A stretch of 64,000 nt of DNA from an uncultured bacterium (GTDB taxonomy: Bacteria; Bacillota_I; Bacilli_A; RF39; UBA660): positions 62,001 to 126,000 of the forward strand of contig CAJMOW010000001.1 in the NCBI GenBank assembly GCA_905215145.1. The letters run 5' to 3'. Shown here piece by piece: positions 36,036 to 44,448 of this stretch (position 1 is the first letter of the stretch; the number at the start of each line of letters is the position of its first letter). The translations under genes and the position numbers were made by a program. The notes under the pieces were generated by a model that was given only the letters and a program-made list of their open reading frames with translations, was not told the origin of the DNA and searched no databases.

Positions 36036-37205
36036 CTATACTACATCTTGCTTTTTCTCTAACTCAGCATCTACTTCGCTTTTTGTATATACTTCTGATT
36101 TTGTATATACATCAGAAGCATTTGCTTTAGTACTAATAGTAGAGTCCTGTTCGGTATTCTTTTCTGTATTAGTCTTAACCTTTTCAGCTAATTCTGCACC
36201 AGCCTCACTATTTTCCTTAATTGCAGCTGCATTTGCTAAATCTTGTGATGAAGCATAAGCATCAGGAAGAATAGTAATTTCATGCTGGCCATCATTTCTA
36301 CCAATAGGTTCAAAGTCATCATCTACAAAACCAATTTCCTTAAATAGATCCTTAAAATCTTTTACTAAAGTGGAAGCTACAAAGAAAGTATGCAATGTTG
36401 TTGAATGATTTGTTTGACCTGCGACTGATAAACCTCCAAAATGAATTCCACGAGGAACACAATAGGCAAAGCTAAACTGAGTATACTCAACACCTGGAAC
36501 AGGCATTTCAGGAGCAGAAGGAGAAGTAAAACGAAGATTTGCGTAAGTTGGAAGGCGGAGATTATGAAGAAGGTATTCATAGGTGCCAAATTCAACATTG
36601 TTTGGAGTATAGGTAACATAATCATTACCTTTCTTAAGAGCACCTGCTGACAAATTAACAATTTCTACAAGCTCTTCTGAACTCCCAGCACAACGTTCAT
36701 CACAATCATAACGACTGATAACAACTTTACGTACTTTTTGATATGAATCAGATCCCTCAATAGTTACATTACCACCTTCATAAGATGTATTAACAAATTT
36801 ATATTCTTCAGGGATGGCAGCTGTAATAGCATCGTAAATAACTTTAGCAGCTACTTCATTCTGTTCTGGGAGAACAACATCTACTAAAATTGGCTTACGA
36901 AAATACCAAAGAGCTGAGCCATAGTCTCCACGGTAATCATTATCAAGTCCAAGCTCAATTAAAATCTGTACGTGTTGACCTAGAATACCAGAAGGAGCAC
37001 GTAAAACTAATTTAAATTTAGTCCCTGTAATAGGACTAGTTTCATAAATCTTATGGTCTACAATATACTTAGCAAAGTACTCACCTCCATCATGAAAACG
37101 TACTTTCTTATCAATTGCAGGCTTACCAAGACCTTTATTTGTACCTTCTACAACCTTAACGTTGTTAAGGCTGTTAAGTACTACTTCTTTTTGAAAATTC
37201 CACAT
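36036..37205 (-). CDS. Conserved crAss-like structural protein with C-terminal stalk motifs
   Basis: 389 residues, stop TAG; both Trp are TGG. The bulk is a beta-rich virion protein (KFKLVLRAPSGILGQHVQIL, LHNLRLPTYANLRFTSPSAP). The last 60 residues form a coiled-coil stalk: repeated K-x-N-T-E-K-N-T, then YTKSEVYTKSEVDAELEKK, the Y-T-K-x-E-V-D motif common in trimeric phage fibres. I recognise it as one of the conserved abundant virion proteins near the crAss capsid gene, but cannot say whether it is capsid auxiliary, tail tube or sheath. Confidence 0.8.
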   Translation of the reverse strand: MWNFQKEVVLNSLNNVKVVEGTNKGLGKPAIDKKVRFHDGGEYFAKYIVDHKIYETSPITGTKFKLVLRAPSGILGQHVQILIELGLDNDYRGDYGSALWYFRKPILVDVVLPEQNEVAAKVIYDAITAAIPEEYKFVNTSYEGGNVTIEGSDSYQKVRKVVISRYDCDERCAGSSEELVEIVNLSAGALKKGNDYVTYTPNNVEFGTYEYLLHNLRLPTYANLRFTSPSAPEMPVPGVEYTQFSFAYCVPRGIHFGGLSVAGQTNHSTTLHTFFVASTLVKDFKDLFKEIGFVDDDFEPIGRNDGQHEITILPDAYASSQDLANAAAIKENSEAGAELAEKVKTNTEKNTEQDSTISTKANASDVYTKSEVYTKSEVDAELEKKQDVV

Positions 37206-37230
37206 ATTTTTCTAAATTTTAAATTAATAA

Positions 37231-38085
37231 TTATTTACCTCCAGGTACCGCTATAGTCTGATTAATAGGAATATTTGTTTGTAATCTTGGATCACTTGCA
37301 TTTTCTAAAAATAACCTAACATAAATGTTGATTATTTCATAACATACATAATCAGGAAATTCCAAAATTGGTGTATCATCGATTATAGCTAATATCTGGT
37401 CTTGTGTCATTGAGTAATACTTTGGAGATTTTAAATAAGTAACATATAACTTATTTAATGTTCATTGAGAATCTCCACTATGTATCTCAATTTTTACAAT
37501 AGACTGGTTTACAACTCTACTTTCATTAGGTTTTAATGCGTAGAAACGATACTCATTTTCTCCAATAAATTCTGGATTGTATCCAAATTCTGCATCCATG
37601 TTTGGATTTGTTGGGGTTTGACTCTCAGTATTATGATTAATAATATAATAATAAGGTTTTTTATGAGAAGGCCTCATATAATAATTATTAATAATACCAG
37701 GATACATATCTGCGGTTAACCTTTGACATGGAGAGGTAATAGTCTTTAAACTACCATTCCCACATCTAGATTTTGAATCACTACCAACAAACTCTGCCAT
37801 ACAATTAAGTAAGTGTACGTAATCTTTTGGTAATTCTAACTCTCAAATTGTATCATTAAATTCTTGCTTTGGAGTAACTTCTCCAACTGTTATAGTAGCA
37901 GTAGTTTGTAAAAACCCAATATCATCCGAACTCTGTTGATTATACTCAGCTCTATTGTAGACACTATTTACATATTGTTGAATAGCTTTATTAAACAAGT
38001 ATATAAAATCTTCTAATAAAATAGAAGGAGCTTTTAACTTGTTGCATTCTACTAAAGCGAATTCGTAAACGTTCCTAAGTGTCAT
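37231..38085 (-). CDS. Neck/connector protein, podovirus tail tubular A-like
   Basis: 284 residues in table 4 (TGA Trp at 37843 and 37462). The N-terminus TLRNVYEFALVECNKLKAPS, then LLEDFIYLFNKAIQQYVNSV, is typical of the crAss-like ring/adaptor protein that sits below the portal and resembles tail tubular protein A or gp4-like adaptors. The C-terminus ends in NIPINQTIAVPGGK. The next gene starts 25 bases on. Family placement is by recognition of the N-terminal pattern; which ring it forms is unknown. Confidence 0.76.
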
Positions 38086-38115
38086 TCTACTTGTTTAATA
38101 AAATTATATAATATT

Positions 38116-38928
38116 CTATTTTGTTTTTTCTTTTGCGGCCCTTTTTACTACCATATCAGGGAAAGTAAGATTCTTAATTGAATCATAAATATTCTGATTT
38201 TCTGGATTTTTCAAGTACATGATGATAGCTTCATCTGTTGCTCCTAACATAGTTTCACTAAACATCCAAATTCCACTCTGATTGGTTATAACGTTTTTAT
38301 CTTTTGCATCGATAATTAGAAGTTTCAATGCTTGATCAGATCCAGTATATAGATCAATGATCTCTTGAGGATTCTTTTGTGCACGGCTGTATAAATAATC
38401 TTGTACATCAGTATCAGGTGCATTTCTCATAGCTTTACCTAAAAGTTTACACTTAGTAATGCGCCCTGCAGGAGAATCATTCTCAATAAATACAAATGCT
38501 TTTGTGACAAGCTGAATACGTGAAACTCTTCTCTTTGAAACTTCTCCCTCTCGTTCAACATAAAAATCTGCTCGACCGTATCTTTCCTGCGTACCATCAA
38601 TAAGATAATTGCCATATTTATCTTTAGCTGTTCTTTCTGGTGCAATTACAGGATTTGTTTCAATACATTTCCAAAGGTTACGCTCATACGGGTCATCTAG
38701 GTTAAAAGTACGCCCACTATATACCTCAATAAGTTCATCCTCTGGAATGAAATAATCTCTTTCAGGATCATTAAGTTCATCAGGACTTAAAATCATTTCG
38801 CTATCTCCATGTTCATTATATCTAACTTTCTTTACAAAAGGAAAGTTCGTTCCATTCTTTTGTTTCATAGGTTGAAGATAATACTTCTTCTCCCTCCCAT
38901 ATACATTCTTAAGAGTTATTTTATTCAT
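38116..38928 (-). CDS. Conserved crAss-like protein next to the capsid gene
   Basis: 270 residues; both Trp are TGG. Charged throughout, with ERNLWKCIETNPVIAPERTA, KRRVSRIQLVTKAFVFIEND and a long middle helix region, and a basic end VVKRAAKEKTK. It lies directly after the capsid gene and its terminator in the transcription order. Proteins of this kind accompany the capsid gene in crAss-like phages and are found in virions. No enzyme motif is seen. Probably a head or head-tail joining protein. Confidence 0.77.
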   Translation of the reverse strand: MNKITLKNVYGREKKYYLQPMKQKNGTNFPFVKKVRYNEHGDSEMILSPDELNDPERDYFIPEDELIEVYSGRTFNLDDPYERNLWKCIETNPVIAPERTAKDKYGNYLIDGTQERYGRADFYVEREGEVSKRRVSRIQLVTKAFVFIENDSPAGRITKCKLLGKAMRNAPDTDVQDYLYSRAQKNPQEIIDLYTGSDQALKLLIIDAKDKNVITNQSGIWMFSETMLGATDEAIIMYLKNPENQNIYDSIKNLTFPDMVVKRAAKEKTK

Positions 38929-38961
38929 TATTTTTTGTCTTTGAAATAAATTTTTTATCTA

Positions 38962-38997
38962 AAAGTTTTAGAAGTACTCCCTAATTTAGGGAGTACT
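38962..38997 (-). terminator. Intrinsic terminator after the major capsid gene
   Basis: A perfect palindrome AGTACTCCCTAA/TTAGGGAGTACT (38973-38997), followed on the minus strand by TTCTAAAACTTTT. It lies 42 nt past the capsid stop and is expected to make the capsid message more abundant than that of the downstream genes. The T run is interrupted, so termination may be partial. Confidence 0.75.
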
Positions 38998-39039
38998 CTA
39001 AAATTAATATATCTTCTATATTTCTTGTAATATTAAATA

Positions 39040-41299
39040 TTAAACTTCTTCAAGGATTGCAGAACGATAGGGATTCATCACGCCTACTCCATGATAGCCC
39101 CAGTTAACAATCTTGGCTCCAGCAACTGGACTTGAAACTTCACCAGACTCAAGTCCGCTTTTTCCGCCCACGCCTCTAATAACATTGTGGATAATATTTC
39201 CACCACGGAATGTAAATAACATTACTCCAGGAGTGCCATTCGAATCAGTAGTTAGATCAAGGAATATACCATAAGCCTTCTTAGGGAATTCAAGATCTAA
39301 TGAACGATCTAGACGGAAAATCATCTTGTTACCAGCGAATTCATATGATTGATACGTTGCTCCAAGGTCAACATAATCCTTAGCACCTTGTGACCATACG
39401 AAACAACCAGTAGTTTTCCAGTCACGAATCCATGTAGCCATTGTTCTCTGAACAGCCTGCCACATCTTGGTGTTACAAATAAATACCCAAGAATTTCCTG
39501 TAGGCTCATCTGACTTAGTAGCCATTTCATTCATGGCACCTTCAAAGATACGTGTAGTTAATTTATTAAATACATACTTCGTTGCGAAGCGTTCAATTTG
39601 AGGAATTATCATTTTTGTTATCGTAGATGAGTTTACCATCTACTTCATATACTTGATTTCGTATATGATCAGACTATATCTTCACCCTATAAAATAGGGG
39701 ACTCCCACTCGTGGAAATATAATTATTCTCCTATATTTAAAATCTTATAAGCAAACTGAGGAAGTATATATGGTCTAATTAAATCACAGAATTTTCTTCC
39801 TTCTTTAGTTTTACATTTAAGATAATATTTTACTGAATTATCTTTCATAATTCTTTTTATAGGATAAAACTTAATATCATAGGTTTCGTAGAAGTAATCA
39901 ATTATATTTTGTGTATCCTCTTCATTTGTATAAGTATAAAAATGAAACGAATGCGACATTATTTTTCCTGTCTCTTTTCTTCTACATATAGCGTGACTAC
40001 CATCATCCATTCATCATAAAGCTATTGCTTCTGCATTTAACTTATTTAATAGCTTTCTAGAAAATACTTTTTGTTTATTTTTATATATTCAATTATATAA
40101 TACTCTAAAGTATTTATGTCCTTTAGATATTTTATATGTATTTTTAGTTAAGTTATGATAAATATTTGGTAATTTACAGTTTAGTAATTTAGAAATTAAT
40201 TCCGCTTTATATTCTAAATAGAACTTCTGTTTTTCTCCATGTTCAATTTCTAGAGATACACCTGAATTAGTATTTAGATATCCATCACCTAATATTAAAC
40301 CTATTAATATTGATTTTTTTTGCTTATCCATACAATGATGATATTTTATTTAATTATATTTCTAGTCGTTACACCTTCTCTTTTTCAAGAGCTTGGCTCG
40401 GTATTCCCATCTCAGGGTTCACCGAATTAAAGAGTTTATTTCCATGCTCATTACTAAGCATAGGGGCAAATTCTCTTACCCTCAGTAGTGACAATAGGAC
40501 GACCAATTTCATCAGAAATAGTAGTCTTACCATTTACATCAAAGTTACCTTTGGAGAATAAAAGCTTGTTATTACGAGCAGCCATATAGCTATCAAGACA
40601 AACTTTTTCTGCACCAGAAAGCTTGTAAGTAAAATCTTTGTCCTTTGTTGCAATATTGATAAACTGATCTTCCAAAGCCATATATTTAGCTGAATAATCA
40701 ATATCACAACGAGTTGTACCAATCATAGTACGATGCTTTTCAATATTTGACTGATATTTTGTAAACCCAGTTTCATGAAGTTCTGGCATATGATTGGTGA
40801 TAAAACGAGTGTCAGTACCTACAATACTATCTACATCAAGTACTTCCTTATAGTCATTATCAATAACACGGCATACATATTCTACAACCGCGTCAGAACG
40901 ACGTACTGGAGACAGCATAACCATACATTGCTGGCGAGTCTCTTCAATTACAAATACGTCATACATCTCGTAGTAACGCTCTGGGAAATGGAAAATAACC
41001 TCAGAACCATTCGAACCATCTCCTTCAACTGCAAGAATAGGAATTCTTTTAACAAAATTAACATCAATTTCCCATTCAAGTAAGAATGAATTAAGAGACT
41101 GAAATTTACTAGGCTTGCCCTTTTCCATTGTATAAACATTCATCAGTGCTTCAGTAAGACTTGTTGCAGTATATTGTTTATACAAATTAGACACAATACC
41201 TAGACGCTCAGGTTTATCACCCAGCCACTTATGAAAGTCTTCATAAGTTCTGGTTGAACCCATCTGAGCATGGGAAGAACTAAAACTTGTAATTCTCAT
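39040..41299 (-). CDS. Major capsid protein, split by a group I intron
   Basis: Joined coding sequence: exon 1 41299..40478 (274 codons) and exon 2 39609..39040 (189 codons plus stop), 463 residues. The start MRITSFSSSHAQMGSTRTYE and segments such as FHFPERYYEMYDVFVIEETR and IIPQIERFATKYVFNKLTTR are those of crAss-like HK97-fold major capsid proteins. The intron removes 868 nt between VTTEG and IIPQIER. All eight Trp codons are TGG although the genome uses TGA for Trp freely, which suggests selection for reliable translation of the most abundant protein. A terminator follows the gene and an acidic scaffold-like gene precedes it. Confidence 0.92.
39610..40477 (-). ncRNA. Group I intron with homing endonuclease in the major capsid gene
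   Basis: 868 nt. P1 pairs exon UGAGGGU with intron GCCCCUA (one mismatch, U-G at the cut), and the intron ends AACAAAAATG with a terminal G. Core elements on the minus strand: GATGGGAATACCGAGCC (near 40405), GTAACGACTAGA (near 40365) and GATATAGTCTGA (near 39672). Read straight through, exon 1 meets a stop within eight codons. The 3' end resembles those of the two polymerase-gene introns. The endonuclease gene lies between the P7 halves. Confidence 0.92.
39723..40331 (-). CDS. LAGLIDADG homing endonuclease in the capsid-gene intron
   Basis: 202 residues in table 4. The first motif is ILIGLILGDGYLN near the N-terminus; the second is AIALWWMDDGSHAI, where both Trp are TGA codons (40011-40016). 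A further TGA Trp lies at 40089. Standard code would split the gene into two pieces. Layout and motifs match the endonuclease in the polymerase intron, so the two are recent relatives that target different conserved late genes. It would cut intronless capsid genes to drive homing. Confidence 0.92.
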
Positions 41300-41318
41300 A
41301 TTTATTTAATTTTTAAGT

Positions 41319-42425
41319 TTATAATAAATCTTCACCATATTCTGTTTCTACAGATTTGTGGCGACTAGTAAAATTATCTTTTGTCTTATTTTTATCTAAA
41401 GAGACAACAGTAGTCTGCGGCTTATTATCTACAGATTTTCTTGTATTTTTAAGCTGAGATTTCCAATAATTAGTAATATCTGAAATAGCTTCCTTTCCAT
41501 AAAGTGCAAACCATGCAAGTTCTACTAATGTCTTTGGATCATTTAAATCTTTAAAGAATTGTGTTGCACCATTCTCGTCTCGATTTAAAATATACTTGTA
41601 AATCTCTTCCTTCTCAGACTCTTCTATTTGCAGACTATCTGACTTGTTATCTTTATAATCCATGGGAATAGAATTAAAGTCATTCAGTTGACTTTCAAGA
41701 GAAGTTTTAAAATTATTAAATTGCTCCTCTTGTTCTTTTATTCTTTCTTTAGCTGTTTCTTCTTCTTGTGCTTTATATTGTTTGCGAATTATATCAACCT
41801 TTTTCTTAAATAGTTCTTCATTCTCTTTAGCAGTCTCTAAATCAGTTTTGATGTCTTCTTCACTCATATCGCTGAATTTTGACTTTAAATCAGCAATATA
41901 TAGTTCATCATCAGAATATTCATCTACACTGTATTGTTTTTCAATTGGTCCATTTTCTTTAATGTAATCCTCTACTGCTTTTTGTGAATAATAAGTAATT
42001 ACATCCTGAATGGTTGCATTATTGGCACGCAAATAGTTAATTACTTCTATCTCATCTTTGCTAAGATTTGGAGAAGTAAGTTCTTTAAGAATATTTATTT
42101 TTTCCTCCGAGTCCAAACTATCAAAGTCTACCTCTTCTGTGGTACCATCATCATTCTCATAAGTTACTTTACCATCTTTAAGACCGTACTCACTTAAAAA
42201 GGATGTCAAAAAGTCGCTATTGTTATTAGTTTCTATATTTTTCTCTTGATCTGATTCTTTAGATTCTACTTGATCTGAATCATTATTTGGTTGATCTATA
42301 AGATTTTCTCCTCCTACAGTATCTGCAACGACTGGACCACTATCTTCAGGACTTGAAACTGAATTATCTCCATCAGTTAATAGACCTTCAAGACTGTCCG
42401 AATTAAATTCATAATGATTTGGCAT
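41319..42425 (-). CDS. Acidic scaffold-like protein upstream of the capsid gene
   Basis: 368 residues, strongly acidic, no Trp. The first 80 residues are disordered and Ser/Asp/Asn-rich; the middle (about 180-260) is a long charged coiled coil (EDIKTDLETAKENEELFKKK, KERIKEQEEQFNNFKTSLES). The end is basic. Acidic, helical composition and a place directly before the major capsid gene are typical of phage scaffolding proteins. I see no protease motif. It has its own promoter at 42478..42509, shared with the capsid gene. Function is inferred. Confidence 0.78.
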   Translation of the reverse strand: MPNHYEFNSDSLEGLLTDGDNSVSSPEDSGPVVADTVGGENLIDQPNNDSDQVESKESDQEKNIETNNNSDFLTSFLSEYGLKDGKVTYENDDGTTEEVDFDSLDSEEKINILKELTSPNLSKDEIEVINYLRANNATIQDVITYYSQKAVEDYIKENGPIEKQYSVDEYSDDELYIADLKSKFSDMSEEDIKTDLETAKENEELFKKKVDIIRKQYKAQEEETAKERIKEQEEQFNNFKTSLESQLNDFNSIPMDYKDNKSDSLQIEESEKEEIYKYILNRDENGATQFFKDLNDPKTLVELAWFALYGKEAISDITNYWKSQLKNTRKSVDNKPQTTVVSLDKNKTKDNFTSRHKSVETEYGEDLL

Positions 42426-42477
42426 ATTTCCTATTTTTTCTTATTAATTGATTATTAATCTGTTCTAATATTTGTGG

Positions 42478-42509
42478 CAAATATAATATATTAATTCTTA
42501 ATTTCCAAA
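42478..42509 (-). promoter_or_regulatory. Bacteroidetes-type promoter for scaffold and capsid genes
   Basis: Minus-strand TTTG (42509-42506), 20 nt, TATATTTG (42485-42478). Boxes and spacing equal those of the other promoters in this window. It lies in the 91-bp gap before the scaffold-like gene. Confidence 0.78.
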
Positions 42510-42516
42510 TACTTTA

Positions 42517-43704
42517 TTAAATACTTTCTTTTATAATACACTTTTCTGGTATTTGAAATTTACCTTCAGCATCAATTGTAGCTTGATATTCTCCACTCCC
42601 TATAGTAGCTGTTCCATCTGCATAAATTTTGATATGTCCAATGTTTAGATTTCCTTTAGTATCTATTGTATAGTTTCCTATAGATATAGTACCATCATTA
42701 TTTAAAACAATTGGGCCGATAGTAGCAGTTTTATCTGATTTAAATTGATAAGTTTCAGCACTTAAAATAGCTTCACTGGAATTAATATCTATCCATGGAG
42801 AGTAACTTATCTTACCGTCTACATCTTCTTTTTTAACCCTTCCAATAGCAGCCTCACCATCTGTGGTAAATTTATATGTAGAACTTGATAATACTCCATT
42901 GGTAGAATATTTATCATTCTCATTACCAACAGTAATATATATCCATGGAGAGTAATTAACTTGCTCTTTTTCTGATCCATCTTCTTCAGTAGTAGTTACC
43001 GTCTCTCCTGAAAGTCCTAATATTGAAGGAGTAAACATTTCACTGGATAATTGAATGTAAATATCTCCGTTAGATGTTTTTTTAACAATAGAAGTTCTAG
43101 TACTATTACTACTAAATGTATTAGTAACTAAAGAACTTGTCATCAACTCTCCTCTTGATAAATCAAAATACGTCGTTCCAGATTTATTTACTATTTTATC
43201 TACAACTAATGTTGGAAAAGACCAATTACCTTCAATCCTCTCATTAGAAGCCTTTTTAGTATAATCATGTGATGAATATCCAGATAAATATTCTGCATTT
43301 AGATTTTCTACTAAAGCATTAGAGTTAATAACTAAGGGAGATTGAGAAGCATCTTCTAATTGTATATTAATAGGAGATTTAAAATCACTAACAGCTGAAG
43401 ATGGAAGTTTAGTATAAGAATTATTAGAAGCTTGATAAAAACTACCAGAAGAGCTGTCTATAACAAGAGTTCCATCACCAGGATATTCTCCACTATACGT
43501 TTCAAGATTATCAACTATTAATACTCCCTTTATATTGGAATTATTAGAGGTGTTAGAATTTTCTGAAGAATTAGGATTGTCTGTATCTCTAAAGTTTATC
43601 GGATAAAATCTATCTTTTACTTGAACGTAAACTCTACCAGATGTCTGTAGAATCAAGTCTTTACCTTTATCTCCAACTTTAGAATTATTAGATAATGTTC
43701 CCAT
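42517..43704 (-). CDS. Head or tail fibre protein
   Basis: 395 residues; its three Trp are all TGG. The N-terminus GKDLILQTSGRVYVQVKDRF, a Ser/Asn linker, then beta-repeat fibre sequence with recurring short units ending in -IG (TATIGPIVLNNDGTISIGNY, GNLNIGHIKIYADGTATIGS). The gene overlaps the preceding small gene by one base (TAATG). Such proteins form trimeric fibres on crAss-like heads. Placement before the scaffold and capsid genes favours a head fibre. The receptor is unknown. Confidence 0.77.
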   Translation of the reverse strand: MGTLSNNSKVGDKGKDLILQTSGRVYVQVKDRFYPINFRDTDNPNSSENSNTSNNSNIKGVLIVDNLETYSGEYPGDGTLVIDSSSGSFYQASNNSYTKLPSSAVSDFKSPINIQLEDASQSPLVINSNALVENLNAEYLSGYSSHDYTKKASNERIEGNWSFPTLVVDKIVNKSGTTYFDLSRGELMTSSLVTNTFSSNSTRTSIVKKTSNGDIYIQLSSEMFTPSILGLSGETVTTTEEDGSEKEQVNYSPWIYITVGNENDKYSTNGVLSSSTYKFTTDGEAAIGRVKKEDVDGKISYSPWIDINSSEAILSAETYQFKSDKTATIGPIVLNNDGTISIGNYTIDTKGNLNIGHIKIYADGTATIGSGEYQATIDAEGKFQIPEKCIIKESI

Positions 43705-44030
43705 TAGTCTTTTAATATTTTCTCAATAAAATCTAGGATATTATCTGTAATTAACCCAGACTTATCTAGTTTATCAATAAGTGATTTTAACAAGTTAATC
43801 TCATTGTCTGTAAATTCTACTTCAATTAAAGGAGCTTCTGAAGATCATGTAATCCTACCATCTTCATTTTTGATATTAAGATCTTCAAGTTCTTCACTAG
43901 AAAAGTCAATTTTTTTACGAATATTTCTTTTTGAAATCATCTCAATTACAGAACCTTGTTCTGGTAGATTCATAAGTAGCATTAATCTGGTTGCTACATT
44001 TAAATTAAATTTACATGTGCCTTTACTCAT
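43704..44030 (-). CDS. Small conserved protein before the fibre gene
   Basis: 108 residues in table 4, with one TGA Trp (ITWSSEAP). It is helical: MSKGTCKFNLNVATRLMLLM at the N-terminus, SSEELEDLNIK in the middle, and FTDNEINLLKSLIDKLDKSG at the C-terminus. It is the first gene after the promoter at 44061..44092. It may be a chaperone or fibre assembly factor. No family is recognised. Confidence 0.75.
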
Positions 44031-44060
44031 ATTAATTCTTAATTAAGTTAGATAATGATA

Positions 44061-44092
44061 CAAAATTATATAATATTTAATAAATAACCAAA
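44061..44092 (-). promoter_or_regulatory. Bacteroidetes-type promoter
   Basis: Minus-strand TTTG (44092-44089), 20 nt, TAATTTTG (44068-44061). It sits just downstream of a terminator and 31 bp before the gene at 44030, so it marks a transcript boundary within the fibre block. Confidence 0.78.
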
Positions 44093-44116
44093 TTTTTATA
44101 TAAATATTACGTATAA

Positions 44117-44145
44117 ATAAAAAAATGCCACATTTCTGTGGCATT
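44117..44145 (-). terminator. Intrinsic terminator after the HTH gene
   Basis: Minus strand: AATGCCACA, loop GAAA, TGTGGCATT, then a run of seven T. The stem is perfect and carries a stable GNRA loop. It ends the fibre transcript coming from the right, just before a new promoter. Confidence 0.9.
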
Positions 44146-44155
44146 ATCTAACTTT

Positions 44156-44257
44156 TTATTTTTTATTATCTATCTCTCTAAATTCTATGACTAGCTTTTT
44201 TCGACAGTTATCACATAAGAATCGTTTAGCTACTTGGAATTTTGCCCGCACGAACAT
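44156..44257 (-). CDS. Possible 33-residue protein with CxxC
   Basis: A short frame with ATG start overlapping the end of the HTH gene, reading MFVRAKFQVAKRFLCDNCRK and ending in IEFREIDNKK before the terminator. It has one CDNC pair, like half of a zinc ribbon. It could be a real small gene or the shifted tail of the HTH protein. Evidence is only the open frame and its place before a terminator. Confidence 0.35.
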   Translation of the reverse strand: MFVRAKFQVAKRFLCDNCRKKLVIEFREIDNKK

Positions 44258-44447
44258 AATTATCAAAAGTAGCTCTACTAATATCTAAGTACTTGCAGGC
44301 TTGATATTTACTAAGCTTTTCATTCTTATTACTTATAAAGGATAAATAGTCAATAACTTCTTCACATTCTTTTGCACTTAAATTTGAATTGCCAGTATCA
44401 ATGTCATTAATAATTTTTAACAATAATTCTTTAATAATAGATAACAT
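44226..44447 (-). CDS. Small helix-turn-helix DNA-binding protein
   Basis: 73 residues from ATG at 44447, one base after the stop of the fibre gene. The C-terminal half, KYQACKYLDISRATFDNYVR, is a winged-helix/excisionase-like recognition region ending AGKIPSS. Similar small HTH proteins are common in crAss-like genomes, where the wing is usually longer. Here the frame stops right after GKIP, so the wing is short or lost. It may regulate late fibre expression. DNA target unknown. Confidence 0.75.
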   Translation of the reverse strand: MLSIIKELLLKIINDIDTGNSNLSAKECEEVIDYLSFISNKNEKLSKYQACKYLDISRATFDNYVRAGKIPSS

Positions 44448-44448
44448 A

